Source: an uncultured Bacilli bacterium (GTDB lineage Bacteria > Bacillota_I > Bacilli_A > RFN20 > CAG-288). Taken from it: a stretch of DNA of 64,000 bases. Below the pieces are notes generated by a model. It was not told the DNA's origin. It saw only the letters and a list, made by a program, of their open reading frames with translations, and made no database searches. Below are positions 33,830 through 42,566 of this stretch, piece after piece. Made by a program: the position numbers and the translations under genes. The stretch covers positions 803,671 to 867,670 of the forward strand of contig CALVMW010000001.1 in the NCBI GenBank assembly GCA_944349335.1, read 5' to 3'. Positions within the stretch are counted from its first letter, which is position 1; every line of letters begins with the position of its first letter.

Positions 33830-34633
33830 TTACTTACAAGTTAATTTAGGAAGTTCATCAATTACATTAAGATGAAGTTTATTAGCAAAGAGAATGGCGG
33901 CATATTCACTTTTAGTATCTCCGATATCTTTAGGGGAGTGAGCGTCGTAACCAAAGATGCATTTTGCTTTATACTTGCTGACTAATGAGAAGAATTCATA
34001 GCTAGGATAAATCCATCTTCTTTTTTTGCCGATTATTTTTTCTCCATATCTAATACCGGCAAGGTTGATTTCTAAAGGTATATCATAAGCGATACAGGCT
34101 TCAATTAATTCCTTAGATACTTTCTTACAGTCATAATCGAAATTAGGGATTGAGGCTAGAAAGTAATCTGGGTGAGCGAAAATAGAAAATAAACCAGTCT
34201 CGATCGCTTTGATAGCTAGTTCTTTATATTGGTATAGTTCAGAAGTTGTTGTAATGTGGGAAAAATTAAAAACGATATTTTTATCTTTATCTAAGATAGA
34301 ATGATTTCCTAAAATTAAATAGTCTAATACTTTGTTGTTGATGAGCTCATGGTAATAATTAAAATAATATTCAAAGCTTTCAGCTTCAAAACCTAAATAA
34401 AGTGTTATTTGATCCTGATATTTCTTTCTTAAAGAATTAATAGAATCGCAATAATCATCGAAAAGAGAATAATCTCCTCTTTTGTAAGGCTCTACTAATC
34501 CAGGAAGCATCGCATGATCAGAGAAACCTAAAACTTTTAATCCTCTTCCTAAAGCTTGTAAGACATATTCTTCATCTTCTCCGCTTGCGTGCCCACACCT
34601 TTTAGTATGTGTATGATAATTACAAGAAAACAT
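33830..34633 (-). CDS. PHP-domain phosphatase, histidinol-phosphatase type
   Basis: Metal-dependent phosphoesterase of the PHP fold. Conserved metal ligands are visible: HTHTKRCGHA at 7-16, GFSDHAMLPG near 36-45, an acidic residue in GFEAESFE, HPDYF near 155 and GYDAHSP near 240. Length (267) fits HisK/HisJ. No other histidine synthesis gene is present in the window, so the substrate may be another phosphate ester. It is divergent from the large helicase gene and stands alone. Confidence 0.85.
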   Translation of the reverse strand: MFSCNYHTHTKRCGHASGEDEEYVLQALGRGLKVLGFSDHAMLPGLVEPYKRGDYSLFDDYCDSINSLRKKYQDQITLYLGFEAESFEYYFNYYHELINNKVLDYLILGNHSILDKDKNIVFNFSHITTTSELYQYKELAIKAIETGLFSIFAHPDYFLASIPNFDYDCKKVSKELIEACIAYDIPLEINLAGIRYGEKIIGKKRRWIYPSYEFFSLVSKYKAKCIFGYDAHSPKDIGDTKSEYAAILFANKLHLNVIDELPKLTCK

Positions 34634-34768
34634 AATAATATTTTATAGCAAGATAAGAAAAATAAAAAAGTTTATGTTCTAATATTTTCTATTTTTATAT
34701 CTATCTTTCTTTTTCTATCACATAATTTTTAAAAAAGTTATAATTATATTATTGTTAGGAGCGTTTAC

Positions 34769-37700
34769 ATGGATTCACTAGGAAACAATACTTTGATACG
34801 CATCAACGCCAAAGCTGCTTGCGGTATCTCTTTATTATCTATAACAAATGAACCTTTACCAGGCCTTCTTTCTTTAGCTATTGAAAATATTTCAGAAGTA
34901 GGGATAAAAAATCTACGTGTCGAAATATCTTTTGAACCATCAATAGCTGAAAAGAATACGATTTATTTTAATTATATCGGCCCTAAATCTCGTTCTTTAG
35001 TTTCTCCTAATGAACTTAAGAAAATTGTTTTTAAACATTCTTATTTTTCTGTTGTCCATGATTTAACGGAAGGTAAGATTATTATTCGTGCATTTTTAGA
35101 AGATAAAGAAGAACCTATTTCTAGTGAAACTTTAAATATTAAACTTTTACCTTTTGATACTTGGGGAAGTACAGGTGAACTTAAATATTCACATTTAGCT
35201 AGTTTTGTTTCTCCTTCTTCACTCGGGGTTAAGAGGATTGCTTCATTAGTAAATGAGTCTGTTCAAAAAGATAATCATAATGCAATAGTAGGCTATTCTA
35301 GTGATGAAGAAGGTGTAGAGAAGCAGATTGAGATACTCTATAACATTTTGCAAAATCAACATATTCTTTATTTTAATCCACCAGCAAGTTTTGAATATAA
35401 TGGGCAGCGCATTCGTCTTCCTGAGATTGTTTTAAGAGAAAAACAAGCTACTTGTATTGATCTCTCGATCCTTTTTGCTTCTGTTTTAGAGTGTATGTCT
35501 CTTCATCCTGTTTTAGCAATAAAAGAAGGGCACGCATTTGTCGGCTGTTTCTTAGATGAAGATTATTATCTTTCTAATTCAGTAGAAGATTCTCATTCTC
35601 ACGTTTATTCTTTAGTCCAGCAAGGTAAGTTATTGATGTTAGAAGCGACAGCTTTGACTGATCCTTCAGTAAGTTTTGCTAAAGCTATCGAAGCAGGAAG
35701 AATCTCAACTTTAGAAGCTGATGATTTCTTTGTTGCTATTGATATCAGTATATGCCGTGAAAGTGGAATTCTCCCTCTTCCTATTCGCATCGATGAAAAA
35801 ACAAATGCTTTAGAACTAGATGAATCGATAAACGATTCATTTATTCCTGCACATAAAAATATTGATAAAACGATTTTAGAACCACTAGAAAAAACAAATA
35901 GTGGTTTTGATCTTTGGGAAAGAGAACTTCTCGACCTTTCAATGAATAACCCTCTTTTAAATGTAAAGATAAAGAGGAGAATGGTTTCGCTTTTATGTAC
36001 TGATTCTCAAAGTTTTGCGGATTTATTTAAAGATGACACGCATTTTTCTTTAATTTTTAAGCCCGCTTCTTTACCCGCTGATCCTGATCCTCTCTTTATT
36101 TCTGAAAATAGTAAGTATAGTGCAAATTTTGATTCTTCTTTAAAAACAAAGAAATTAGTTTGTTTAGATACAGAATCTGTTTTATCAGATAAGATTAAAA
36201 ATATTTATCGTCGTTCTCGCGATAGTTTAAATGAAACAGGTTCAAACATTTTATTTGTCGCTTTAGGCTTATTAAAATATAGTTCAGATGAAGATGTTTT
36301 AACTTCTTATCACTATGCTCCTATCATTTTAATTCCTGTTGATTTAGTTAAAGAAAATAAAGGTAAAAATTATTATATCCGTCCTCGTGATGAAGATTGG
36401 TTAGTCAATACTACTTTAATTGAGTTTTTAAAGAAAGAAAAAGCGATAGATATTAGTGGTATTGAAAAGCTTGATGCTGATGAAGATGGCCATCTTAATA
36501 TTCATCAGATTATTAATACTGTCTCTGATGCGATTGGAAATATAAATGGCTGGCTTTGCTATGGTAATTATTTAGGATTAGGAACTTTTGATTTTTCTCA
36601 TTATTGTATGTGGAATGATATCAGATTGAGAAAAAGTCAACTTGAAAAGAATCCGATAGTTAAATCTTTAGCCACTGGACGAAAAGAATGGAGTGATTCT
36701 GATAGTATTAATCCTATTAAAGAAAGCGATTGTTGTATTCCTTTAGTCGCTGATTCTTCACAGATAGAAGCTATAAAAAAATGTGCGGATGGTAAATCCT
36801 TTATTCTGTTTGGTCCTCCTGGAACAGGAAAGAGTCAGACTATCGTCAACATGATTGCTAACTCTTTATATCATGGTAAAAAGGTTCTTTTTGTCTCGGA
36901 AAAACAAGCAGCTTTAGATGTTGTTTATAATAGATTGAAAAAGATTAAATTATCTCCTTTCTGTCTACAATTACATTCAGCTAAGGCTAGTAAATCTTCT
37001 GTTTTAACTCAGTTTTCTGAAGCTTTGAAGAATGCGCAGATCGGTTCCCCTGTCCAATTTCAAAAGACAAAAGAAGAGATCGATTCTTTGCGAGAGAAGC
37101 TTGTTTATGATATTGAGTGCTTTAATAAAAAAGGTCCGTTCTTTATTTCTATTAACGATGCTTTAATAGGTTATGAGTCAGTTAAAGAATATCGTTTATT
37201 ACCTGATTTTGATGAACAATTTTTGCGTAATTTAAATGAAGAAACATTTAAAAAGATTTTAGATGTTGCTGATAAGATGTATTATCTTGAAAGTCATGGT
37301 CAATTTGGAACATATTATCATAATGATTTAATGCCTTTAAGAGGCCACGCTTATGGCTTAAAGAAACGTGAAGATACATCTAAAGCTTTAGATGCTCTTT
37401 ATATTAAGGCTAATTATCTTGCTGCATCTATAAACCGTATAAAAGAGAAACTTCGTCCAGCCTTTACTCTGACAAGAGAAAATGTTAGCTGTTTAGTTAA
37501 TTATTTAAAAGCTTATCTTACTAATGAATCTAATCTTCATCCTTTAGCTAAAGCTTTAGTGGATATGAGTTTAAAAGATCAACATGACAAAATAGTTGAT
37601 TCTTTATCTGATTTAAAATCTTATCAGGATAGTAAAGATGAAATAAAAGAGTTTATCGATCTTGAAATGTTGGATCACTATAATTTTGATACCACTATTA

Positions 37701-40567
37701 AAAAGTTAGATAAGTATGGTACGTCATTTTTTGATAAATATAGAAAGAATGGTATTGCTTTAAAAGAGTTAAAACCATTCTTAAAGACTAAAATAAAGAA
37801 AAAAGACGCCTATAATCTCTTTATTAAGACTTATAATTGTCATAATGATAGGAATGTCGCTTATTCTTCTTCGGTTTTACTTAAGAGTATTTATCATGAA
37901 GATTTTAAAGATATCGATTCTTCTCCGTATTCTTTATTATTAAATCTCTATGAATATTCTTGTGCTTTAGAAAGTAGTGTTGCTGCTATTATCGATGATA
38001 AGAAGAGACATAAATTATTTGTCCAGCTTTTAGATATGTCGAGGCTTATCGATATTCAGAATGTTAAAGTGATTCAAACCTTCTTAAAGAATTATGAAGA
38101 ATTTATCGCTTTAAAGAGTGATTTTGCTAAAACTTTAGACTTAGATTTAGATTATTTATATGATCGAACTGATTTCTATACTTCTTTACCTAACCTTATT
38201 CAAAAGATTAAAGAGAAACTTACTTTTGCTAATGATTGGGCAAGTATCAATACTTCTATCGATGAGCTAAAAGCTCTCTCTTTAGATGTGGTTGTTGAAG
38301 CTTTAGATAAAGATCAAATTAAATTATCCGAACTTAAGAATGCTATTTTATGTGATATTTATCTAAATGTTGCTTTATTAGCGATTAAAGATAATAATTT
38401 AGAGTCTTTCTCTGGCCTTAATGAAGAAGCGATCATTGCAAAATATAATGAGGAGACCAAGATATTTAGAGAGCTTTCAATCGCTCAGCTTAGAGCGATG
38501 CTCTCAGCTAATATTCCAACAGAGACTAATAATGCTTCCTCAACTAGTGAGCTTGGTTTCTTAAAGAAAGCGATAGCTAGTAATGGTCATGGTAAATCTA
38601 TCCGTAAGATAATTGATGGTGCTTTAAATCTTATTCGTACTCTTTGCCCTTGCTTCTTGATGTCACCGATGTCAGCTGCTACTTATTTAAGCGTCGATAT
38701 TGCTCCCTTTGATATTGTTATATTTGATGAAGCTTCCCAGATTCCGACAGCAGAAGCTATCGGTCCTATTTCAAGAGGAAAATCTTTAATTGTTTGCGGT
38801 GATACTAATCAGCTTCCTCCTACTTCCTTCTTTAAGAAAGATAATACTGAAAACATGGACTTTACTCAAACTTCTCTACCTTCTATCTTAGAAGAATGTA
38901 AGACTATCATGCTTCCTGAACAAGAGCTTAGATGGCATTATAGAAGCCGTTCTGAATCATTGATTGCTTTCTCAAATCATGAGTTTTATTATGATTCGCT
39001 CTATACTTTTCCTTCTGTTGATGATCAAAAGTCGGCTGTATCGTATATTTATGTTGATTCTAGTTATGATCGTTCAAGAAGTAAAACTAATCTTGAAGAA
39101 GCAAAAGCTATTGTTGCTGAAGTTATAAAAAGAAAGAGAAGCAATGCTACAAAGAAACAATCGATAGGTATTGTTGCATTTTCACAAGCACAGAAAGACT
39201 TGATTGAAGATTTATTAGATGATGCTTTCTCTAATAATGAAGCCGCAAAATTATATGATGATTCCTTAGATGAACCAATATTTGTAAAAAATCTTGAAAA
39301 TGTTCAGGGTGATGAAAGAGATGTTATTATCTTTTCAATCGGTTATGGTTTAGATGCAAATAAGAGGATGACGATGAATTTTGGTCCTATTAATGGTATC
39401 AATGGTTTTAGAAGATTAAATGTTGCTATCTCAAGAGCGAGGAAAGAAATGTTAGTTTATACTAATATTGATCCTGATAAGTATCATGATGAAGATATCG
39501 ATAATCCTGGTGCTCAATACCTCTTTAGATTTTTAAGATATGCAAAACATGGACGCAGTGAACTTTCTTCTTCAACTAAAACAAAAGAAAAAGATACGCA
39601 GATAGTCTCTGAGGCTATTGCGGAAAAACTTAGAGAAAAAGGTTATACTGTTCATACAGCTATAGGTGATTCTGCCTTTAATATTAATGTTGCTATCGCT
39701 GATAATGATAATCCTGAGCGTTATGTATTAGGTGTGATGATTGAAGGCGAAGTCAATTCAGATTATCACTTAGTTGATAAAGTAGAGATTCAACCGCAGG
39801 TTTTAACTTCTCTCGGTTGGAAAGTTATTAGGGTTTATGTTCTTGATTGGATCAATTCTCCTAATTCTGTTTTATTACAGATTGAAGAAGCTTATAGTAA
39901 GGCGATGGAAGGAAAAGATAAGAGCGTTAAGAAAGAAAAAGAGAAAAAATCTCCGATCATTCTTGATCGTAATAAAAAGAAACGCAAATCTAAAGGTGTC
40001 GATTATTTAATGCCTGATTATAAGAAACAGAAACTTCCTTCCTTTACTAAAGAAAAAGTTTTCTCCTCGATGTCGACTGTTATTGCAAGTGAAGGACCGA
40101 TTCAGGATGCTTTACTTCTAAAGAGAGTTATGGATATATTCTCAGTGACAAGAAAATCGATGACGAAGTTTAACCAGTTTAAAGAATGTTATGATGCAGC
40201 TTTTGAAGATGCGAGTAAATTCTATAAAGTGACTACTAATGCTGATGGTTCTCTCTTCTTCTGGCCGATGGGAATAATTCCTGAAAAATATGATAGATAT
40301 CGTAAGAATACGGGAAATTATAAACGAGCTATAAATGAGATTGCTGAAGAAGAGATCGCAGTAGCTATCTATGATGTTTTAGTTGATCAATTTAGTATCG
40401 GTAAAGCCGCTTTATCAAAAGAGATCCTTTCCTGCTTCCAGTATTCAAGGGCAAATGAAAACAACATGAAGATAATAGAAGCCGCTATAGATTATGCTAT
40501 TCAATTCCGCCAAGACTTTGTTAAAGTTGGTGAAAATGGTCAATTACTTTTAAATCCTGAGGTTTAA
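34769..40567 (+). CDS. Giant DUF4011/SF1 helicase/nuclease-like/DUF3320 protein
   Basis: A 1,932-residue multidomain protein. In order: Ig-like N-terminus (about 10-125); transglutaminase-like domain with Cys229 (ATCIDLSILF) and His255 (EGHAFVG); DUF4011 from about 383 (WERELLDLSMNNPLL); SF1 helicase with Walker A GPPGTGKS at 682-689 and, after a 500-residue helical insertion, DEAS at 1320-1323, GDTNQLPP, and NVAISRARKEM near 1560; a Vsr/DUF559-like nuclease fold (about 1615-1690); and DUF3320 at about 1760-1932 (VIASEGPIQDALLLKRV). In the nuclease fold the conserved IDLA aspartate is Asn1640 and the ExD motif is GVMIEG, so cleavage is doubtful. AGGAG precedes the ATG. Such helicases often sit in defence or mobile regions. 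The next gene is 1 nt away. Confidence 0.88.
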   Translation: MDSLGNNTLIRINAKAACGISLLSITNEPLPGLLSLAIENISEVGIKNLRVEISFEPSIAEKNTIYFNYIGPKSRSLVSPNELKKIVFKHSYFSVVHDLTEGKIIIRAFLEDKEEPISSETLNIKLLPFDTWGSTGELKYSHLASFVSPSSLGVKRIASLVNESVQKDNHNAIVGYSSDEEGVEKQIEILYNILQNQHILYFNPPASFEYNGQRIRLPEIVLREKQATCIDLSILFASVLECMSLHPVLAIKEGHAFVGCFLDEDYYLSNSVEDSHSHVYSLVQQGKLLMLEATALTDPSVSFAKAIEAGRISTLEADDFFVAIDISICRESGILPLPIRIDEKTNALELDESINDSFIPAHKNIDKTILEPLEKTNSGFDLWERELLDLSMNNPLLNVKIKRRMVSLLCTDSQSFADLFKDDTHFSLIFKPASLPADPDPLFISENSKYSANFDSSLKTKKLVCLDTESVLSDKIKNIYRRSRDSLNETGSNILFVALGLLKYSSDEDVLTSYHYAPIILIPVDLVKENKGKNYYIRPRDEDWLVNTTLIEFLKKEKAIDISGIEKLDADEDGHLNIHQIINTVSDAIGNINGWLCYGNYLGLGTFDFSHYCMWNDIRLRKSQLEKNPIVKSLATGRKEWSDSDSINPIKESDCCIPLVADSSQIEAIKKCADGKSFILFGPPGTGKSQTIVNMIANSLYHGKKVLFVSEKQAALDVVYNRLKKIKLSPFCLQLHSAKASKSSVLTQFSEALKNAQIGSPVQFQKTKEEIDSLREKLVYDIECFNKKGPFFISINDALIGYESVKEYRLLPDFDEQFLRNLNEETFKKILDVADKMYYLESHGQFGTYYHNDLMPLRGHAYGLKKREDTSKALDALYIKANYLAASINRIKEKLRPAFTLTRENVSCLVNYLKAYLTNESNLHPLAKALVDMSLKDQHDKIVDSLSDLKSYQDSKDEIKEFIDLEMLDHYNFDTTIKKLDKYGTSFFDKYRKNGIALKELKPFLKTKIKKKDAYNLFIKTYNCHNDRNVAYSSSVLLKSIYHEDFKDIDSSPYSLLLNLYEYSCALESSVAAIIDDKKRHKLFVQLLDMSRLIDIQNVKVIQTFLKNYEEFIALKSDFAKTLDLDLDYLYDRTDFYTSLPNLIQKIKEKLTFANDWASINTSIDELKALSLDVVVEALDKDQIKLSELKNAILCDIYLNVALLAIKDNNLESFSGLNEEAIIAKYNEETKIFRELSIAQLRAMLSANIPTETNNASSTSELGFLKKAIASNGHGKSIRKIIDGALNLIRTLCPCFLMSPMSAATYLSVDIAPFDIVIFDEASQIPTAEAIGPISRGKSLIVCGDTNQLPPTSFFKKDNTENMDFTQTSLPSILEECKTIMLPEQELRWHYRSRSESLIAFSNHEFYYDSLYTFPSVDDQKSAVSYIYVDSSYDRSRSKTNLEEAKAIVAEVIKRKRSNATKKQSIGIVAFSQAQKDLIEDLLDDAFSNNEAAKLYDDSLDEPIFVKNLENVQGDERDVIIFSIGYGLDANKRMTMNFGPINGINGFRRLNVAISRARKEMLVYTNIDPDKYHDEDIDNPGAQYLFRFLRYAKHGRSELSSSTKTKEKDTQIVSEAIAEKLREKGYTVHTAIGDSAFNINVAIADNDNPERYVLGVMIEGEVNSDYHLVDKVEIQPQVLTSLGWKVIRVYVLDWINSPNSVLLQIEEAYSKAMEGKDKSVKKEKEKKSPIILDRNKKKRKSKGVDYLMPDYKKQKLPSFTKEKVFSSMSTVIASEGPIQDALLLKRVMDIFSVTRKSMTKFNQFKECYDAAFEDASKFYKVTTNADGSLFFWPMGIIPEKYDRYRKNTGNYKRAINEIAEEEIAVAIYDVLVDQFSIGKAALSKEILSCFQYSRANENNMKIIEAAIDYAIQFRQDFVKVGENGQLLLNPEV

Positions 40568-40568
40568 T

Positions 40569-41303
40569 ATGGGAAAAATAGATATCAATACTTTAAATTT
40601 TCAATCTATTCGTTTCTATGAGAACGGAAGTGAAGTTTCTTCTCGTTTTGATATAGAGAATGATAAGTCGATTCGTTATGTTCAATCAGCTGAAAGCGAG
40701 TTATCTTTATCTCTTTATTCGCTTATCGCTTCTTTAATTATTTATAAAGCGCAGGGAAAGATAGCTTCTAGTAAAGCTCTTGAATATTATCGTCAATATT
40801 TTCTAAGCATCAGAGGAGATGATTCTCTTTCTCCCCTATTAAGTAATGAAAAAAACAAAGCTTTAAATGCTATAAGTGCGTTTTTTGAAGGAAGAGAAAA
40901 AGTACTCTTAGCTAATTTTTTAGCTTATTTCTTTCCTTTAGTTTTAGTAAAAGTTTCAACTAATAATGGAGCAATTGATAAAAAGATTTTCCAATCATTA
41001 AATAAGAAAAAGGAAGTTATTTTTAATCAAGCCTCATTATATATTCGTTCTTTATATCACGGTTTATTAGCTAGTGATGTAAAACCAGATCTTTTTAAAT
41101 TAGATAATCAGCATCTAGATAAGCCTTACTTTATATATGATCATACGTATTTTATACCTACTGATCGAGATGCTTTTAATGAAAAAGCATTTAAACATGT
41201 GATAGAAGATGCGATGGATGATTGTTCTTTATCTTTAAAGGATTGTAATTCAATAGCCGTCTTATATTTACTTAGAGCTTATGTTGCTGCTATCAGTCTC
41301 TAA
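40569..41303 (+). CDS. Hypothetical partner of the giant helicase
   Basis: A 244-residue, mainly helical protein with no recognised domain, signal peptide or membrane span. Its GAGGT ribosome site overlaps the helicase stop, and the gap is 1 nt, so the two form an operon and probably one system. The sequence has many Ser/Leu/Ala helices (SELSLSLYSLIASLIIYKA, FLAYFFPLVLVKVS) and a C-terminal YLLRAYVAAISL. The 3' end overlaps the convergent dehydratase gene by 36 nt, which is unusual and may mean the operon was inserted here or that antisense transcription occurs. Confidence 0.65.
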   Translation: MGKIDINTLNFQSIRFYENGSEVSSRFDIENDKSIRYVQSAESELSLSLYSLIASLIIYKAQGKIASSKALEYYRQYFLSIRGDDSLSPLLSNEKNKALNAISAFFEGREKVLLANFLAYFFPLVLVKVSTNNGAIDKKIFQSLNKKKEVIFNQASLYIRSLYHGLLASDVKPDLFKLDNQHLDKPYFIYDHTYFIPTDRDAFNEKAFKHVIEDAMDDCSLSLKDCNSIAVLYLLRAYVAAISL

Positions 41304-42566
41304 TCTTTCTTTTGCGATAGAAAGCATCAGTTTAATTCTATTTTCTTGATTAACTTTAGGAGCACCAGCATCATAATCCACAGCGACTATATTTGCTTGT
41401 GGGTGAATGCTTGTAATTTTTCTAATCATGCCTTTTCCTGAGATATGATTAGGTAAGCAACCAAATGGCTGCGTACAAACAATATTTTCATAACCAGTTT
41501 CAGCTAGTTCGAGCATCTCACCAGTGAGAAGCCACCCCTCACCCATTTTATTTCCATAGCCGTTTACGCCATTAACTAATTCTTTAATATGTTTATAAGA
41601 AGAAGGAAGAGCAAAGTTTGAATTATTTTTAATAGCTTCTAAGAAGATAGATTGAATCTTGTCACAATAATTAAATAATTTTTGGCAGACAAATTTCTTT
41701 ATTTTATGTCCGCCATAGAGGTTACAATCATCAATACGATTATCGATTTTAAAAAGTAAGAAGTTTAAAATACCAGGAAGATTTACTTCACAATCTTGCT
41801 CTTTTAAGAATTTTTCAAGATTATTATTTCCTAAAGCTGCATATTTTACATAGATTTCACCGACGATTCCGACTTTTACTTTTTTAGTATCTGTCTTTTC
41901 AATTTTAGCAAAATCTTTAACTATACTTTCTAAATTGGTTTTAATAATTTCTAATTTATATCCATTTTTATATAGTAATTGATTAGATAAATTATCTATC
42001 CATTGTTGTGTAAGTTTATCAGTTGTACCTTTCTCTTTTTCATAAGGTTCAACTTGATTTTTTAAGCACATGAGCATATCGCCATATATGACTCCCGCTA
42101 AGGCTCTTCTTATAAGAGGGATAGTTATTTTCATACCTGGATTTTTCTCAAGACCAGATATATTTAGTGAGATGACAGGAATATAATCAAGACCAGCTTT
42201 CTTTAACCCTTTTCTTAGTAGCATAATGTAATTACTTGCTCTACATCCGCCACCAGTCTGGGTGATCATGAGGGCAATTTTATTAAGATCATACTTTCCA
42301 CTTAAAACAGCGTGAATCAATTGTCCACAGGATAAAATAGCAGGATAACACATATCATTTTGAATATATTTCAAACCTGTTTGAGCTATTTCAGGGGAAG
42401 TATCAGTTAATAGTTCAGCTTTATATCCGTAATGATTAAATACTTTTTGAAGGATGGTGAAGTGTATTTCTGCCATCATAGGGAAGAGGATTGTATATTC
42501 TTTTTTCATCTTTTTAGTAAAGATGACTCTTCCAGTTCTTTTATCTCTTTTAAGCTTGTCCATCAT
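41268..42566 (-). CDS. 2-hydroxyacyl-CoA dehydratase-like protein (C-terminal part of a normally fused protein)
   Basis: A 432-residue protein related to HgdB/BcrC-type dehydratase subunits. It contains the Cys-containing segments NDMCYPAILSCGQLI and TGGGCRASNYIMLL, which in the family hold a [4Fe-4S] cluster, and a final QPFGCLPNHISGKGMIRKI. In many Firmicutes this is the last third of a single protein of about 1,400-1,500 residues that starts with two activase domains. Here it is a separate gene starting 17 nt inside the upstream one in another frame, with AGGAAAAGAG as ribosome site. The sum of the two (1,412) equals the fused length. Substrate unknown. Confidence 0.85.
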   Translation of the reverse strand: MMDKLKRDKRTGRVIFTKKMKKEYTILFPMMAEIHFTILQKVFNHYGYKAELLTDTSPEIAQTGLKYIQNDMCYPAILSCGQLIHAVLSGKYDLNKIALMITQTGGGCRASNYIMLLRKGLKKAGLDYIPVISLNISGLEKNPGMKITIPLIRRALAGVIYGDMLMCLKNQVEPYEKEKGTTDKLTQQWIDNLSNQLLYKNGYKLEIIKTNLESIVKDFAKIEKTDTKKVKVGIVGEIYVKYAALGNNNLEKFLKEQDCEVNLPGILNFLLFKIDNRIDDCNLYGGHKIKKFVCQKLFNYCDKIQSIFLEAIKNNSNFALPSSYKHIKELVNGVNGYGNKMGEGWLLTGEMLELAETGYENIVCTQPFGCLPNHISGKGMIRKITSIHPQANIVAVDYDAGAPKVNQENRIKLMLSIAKERLETDSSNISSK

